Source: an uncultured Bacteroidales bacterium (GTDB lineage: Bacteria; Bacteroidota; Bacteroidia; Bacteroidales; Bacteroidaceae). Taken from it: a stretch of DNA of 50,983 nt. The notes beneath the pieces are model-generated. The model was not told the origin of the DNA. It worked only from the letters and a program-made list of their open reading frames with translations, and did not search any database. Positions 49,760 to 50,983 of this stretch are shown in pieces (positions within the stretch are counted from its first letter, which is position 1; each line of letters starts with the position of its first letter). The stretch covers positions 1 through 50,983 of the forward strand of contig CACWTU010000019.1 of assembly GCA_902763885.1 (NCBI GenBank). The letters run 5' to 3'. The position numbers and the translations under genes are program-made.

Positions 49760-49767
49760 CAAATATA
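49760..49767 (-). promoter_or_regulatory. -7 box of the EF-hand gene
   Basis: On the minus strand TATATTTG matches TAnnTTTG, 37 bases before ATG 49722. No clear -33 element. Confidence 0.45.
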
Positions 49768-49810
49768 ACGAATAATACAGTAATTGTCCACGAATCCCAT
49801 TCAAAAAACA

Positions 49811-49818
49811 TACCTTTG
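49811..49818 (+). promoter_or_regulatory. -7 box of the alpha/beta hydrolase gene
   Basis: TACCTTTG matches TAnnTTTG. An ATG at 49824 would be almost at the transcript start, which supports using the ATG at 49863. Confidence 0.5.
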
Positions 49819-49862
49819 AACAAATGAATAAAAGCTACATTCCACCAATTACAAACAACACG

Positions 49863-50786
49863 ATGAGAAAAATCATATCAATTTTAGCACTAACACTCGC
49901 AACGAGTGTATTTGCTCAACAGGAAATACGTCTGTATGATGGCATAGCACCCGGCAGTGAGGGTGTACAGGACAATGAACGCATTTCACGCGGCCCAGAC
50001 GGAAGCATCCAAAGCATATCCGGTGTAGTAACTCCTTCCATAACAATATATCTGCCCAGTGCCGATAAAGCTACAGGCACAGCCGTAATCCTATGCTCCG
50101 GCGGAGGCCTGATGTCACACTCATGGGGCACAGATGTCATCAATATGGCCCATTGGCTCAATGAGCGCGGCATAGCTGCCATCGGTCTCAAATATCGTAC
50201 CCGAGTAATGGGCGGTGGTCCCGGAATGGGTGCAGGACGGCCTATGGGTGGCGGAGCCGGACGTCAAGGCGGACTCAGTGCCACAGTAACCGAATTCTCC
50301 AAGATAACAAAATCCAATGCCAACCCCGATACCTCTGAAGGCGGAATAAAGAACATAGACAACGCCATTAATGACGCCCTACGTGCAATGGAGATAGTAC
50401 GTGGACATGCTACAGAGTGGCATATTGACCCCAACAAAATAGGTTACCTAGGCTTCTCCGCAGGCGGTGGTGTTGGAATAGGAGCAACCGTAAGGGCCGA
50501 TGATGCACACCGTCCTGCTTTCATGGCAACCATTTACGGTCCTTCTCTCATTGATGTGGAGGTACCGCAGAACGCCCCGAAGCTCTTCATAGCCACCCGA
50601 GGCGACCACCACAACGTAGCTGCCGGCCTGGTATCACTTTATCTGGATTGGAAACGTGCAGGAGCCAACGCCGAGATGCACCTCTACGATGACGGAACCG
50701 GCCCCTTCGGTCCCGACGACCCAGGCAATACCAGCGGAACCTGGCGCGAATCCTTCTACCGCTGGCTCACCTTCAACAAGTTCTGA
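49863..50786 (+). CDS. secreted alpha/beta hydrolase (esterase-like) with atypical C-terminus
   Basis: 307 residues from ATG 49863 (MRKIISILALTLATSVFAQ), a clean signal peptide; the in-frame ATG at 49824 would bury it. The fold features are GTAVILCSGGGLMSHSWGTD (oxyanion region) and the nucleophile elbow GYLGFSAGGGVG. It resembles the Bacteroidetes esterase/acetylxylan-esterase-like group. A Gly/Met/Arg-rich insertion (MGGGPGMGAGRPMGGGAG) of about 30 residues lies before the elbow. Where the group normally has GGHGFG with the catalytic His, this protein reads DDGTGPFGPDD, with no His. Activity is therefore uncertain. Confidence 0.85.
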   Translation: MRKIISILALTLATSVFAQQEIRLYDGIAPGSEGVQDNERISRGPDGSIQSISGVVTPSITIYLPSADKATGTAVILCSGGGLMSHSWGTDVINMAHWLNERGIAAIGLKYRTRVMGGGPGMGAGRPMGGGAGRQGGLSATVTEFSKITKSNANPDTSEGGIKNIDNAINDALRAMEIVRGHATEWHIDPNKIGYLGFSAGGGVGIGATVRADDAHRPAFMATIYGPSLIDVEVPQNAPKLFIATRGDHHNVAAGLVSLYLDWKRAGANAEMHLYDDGTGPFGPDDPGNTSGTWRESFYRWLTFNKF

Positions 50787-50960
50787 ATGTACCATTGGGG
50801 TCAGTCCCCTTTTGCACTTGAAATGTACCATTGGGGTCAGTCCCCTTTTGCACTTGAAATGTACCATTGGGGTCAGTCCCCTTATGCACTTGTTGAAGTT
50901 AGTGACTGTCGCTTAACTAATCAGGTGACAAAAGGGGACAGACCCCAATGGCACATTGAA
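50786..50960. repeat. REP-like cluster: three 36-bp direct copies plus one inverted copy
   Basis: The unit AATGTACCATTGGGGTCAGT.. starts at 50786, 50822 and 50858 with a 36-base period; each has the palindromic core GGGG-TCAGT-CCCC followed by TTTTGCACTTG (TTATGCACTTG in the third). A fourth copy is inverted at 50921-50960 (TCAGGTGACAAAAGGGGACA..), with GGGGTCTGTCCCC as its core. The first copy begins on the stop codon of the hydrolase. The palindromic core and inverted arrangement relate it to the other REP-like repeats in this window. Confidence 0.88.
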
Positions 50961-50983
50961 AAAGCCTGCGAACTTGATGTAAG

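Noticed and set aside
50786-50893. CRISPR array (three 36-base units)
   Set aside because: The 36-base units abut without spacers and have REP-like palindromic cores; no cas genes.

Overview
The window reads as a chromosome segment of a Bacteroidales bacterium (Bacteroidaceae/Prevotellaceae-like; genus not resolvable by eye). Evidence: most gene starts lack a Shine-Dalgarno sequence but sit a short distance behind the Bacteroidetes promoter signature (TTTG at -33, TAnnTTTG at -7). The gene content is also typical: S1 protein with a Bacteroidetes-type tail, NrdD/NrdG, tandem M13 peptidases, an MG2-type surface protein, a FISUMP lipoprotein, a TPR/membrane regulator and a TonB receptor without SusC features. 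There is no phage, integrase, transposase or CRISPR array.

Layout. 1-3.5 kb, plus strand: 3' part of rpsA with terminator, then rnz, an ECF sigma factor, a short single-pass protein (candidate anti-sigma) and a Gln-rich secreted protein. 3.6-6.2 kb, minus: nrdD-nrdG. 6.5-8.9 kb, plus: a NikR-like regulator followed by a TonB-dependent receptor. 8.9-12.5 kb, minus: an FtsX/MacB-type permease and a class-C beta-lactamase-like lipoprotein. 12.6-13 kb: a small lipoprotein. 13-18.7 kb, minus: valS, a coiled-coil membrane protein and a DEAD-box RNA helicase. 19-19.8 kb, plus: mazG, bracketed by two related structured elements. 20.1-22.2 kb, minus: GH30 glycosidase and a beta-barrel protein. 22.3-31 kb, minus: a five-gene run (sugar-type nucleotidyltransferase, ABC-F ATPase, two M13 peptidases, U32 peptidase). 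31-31.9 kb: cyclophilin lipoprotein. 31.9-43.1 kb, minus: a cell-surface block (MG2 protein, O-antigen-ligase-like/TPR protein, FISUMP lipoprotein, an AT-rich orphan lipoprotein, a transglutaminase-like/discoidin lipoprotein and its probable TPR regulator). 43.2-44 kb: two truncated paralogues joined head to head. 44-47.2 kb, minus: GT4 glycosyltransferase, TetR regulator, FabG, RluA. Then tRNA-fMet, an EF-hand membrane protein and an alpha/beta hydrolase.

Two layers of non-coding structure stand out. First, hairpin-forming REP-like repeats occur at five places. They often form inverted pairs (REPIN-like), and one lies in frame inside the helicase gene. Second, two about 170-184 nt elements, E1 (18716-18884) and E2 (19846-20029), share the same architecture: 29-nt terminal arms, a small GC hairpin, TCCCTCCC, a long inner hairpin, GGGCCCCTCCC, a third hairpin and GTTT. 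Their stems differ in sequence but keep pairing. They flank mazG in opposite orientation, and E2 sits inside a perfect inverted REP pair. I regard this element family as the best candidate for something undescribed.

Other points of interest are a NikR-like regulator that lacks three of the four nickel ligands, a direct-repeat operator candidate at the TPR regulator, a truncated pseudogene pair joined at microhomology and carrying a 94-bp exact repeat of an intact paralogue, a nucleotidyltransferase with no ATG at the expected start, and an esterase-like protein lacking the expected catalytic histidine. All family assignments are by eye from motifs; no database search was run.
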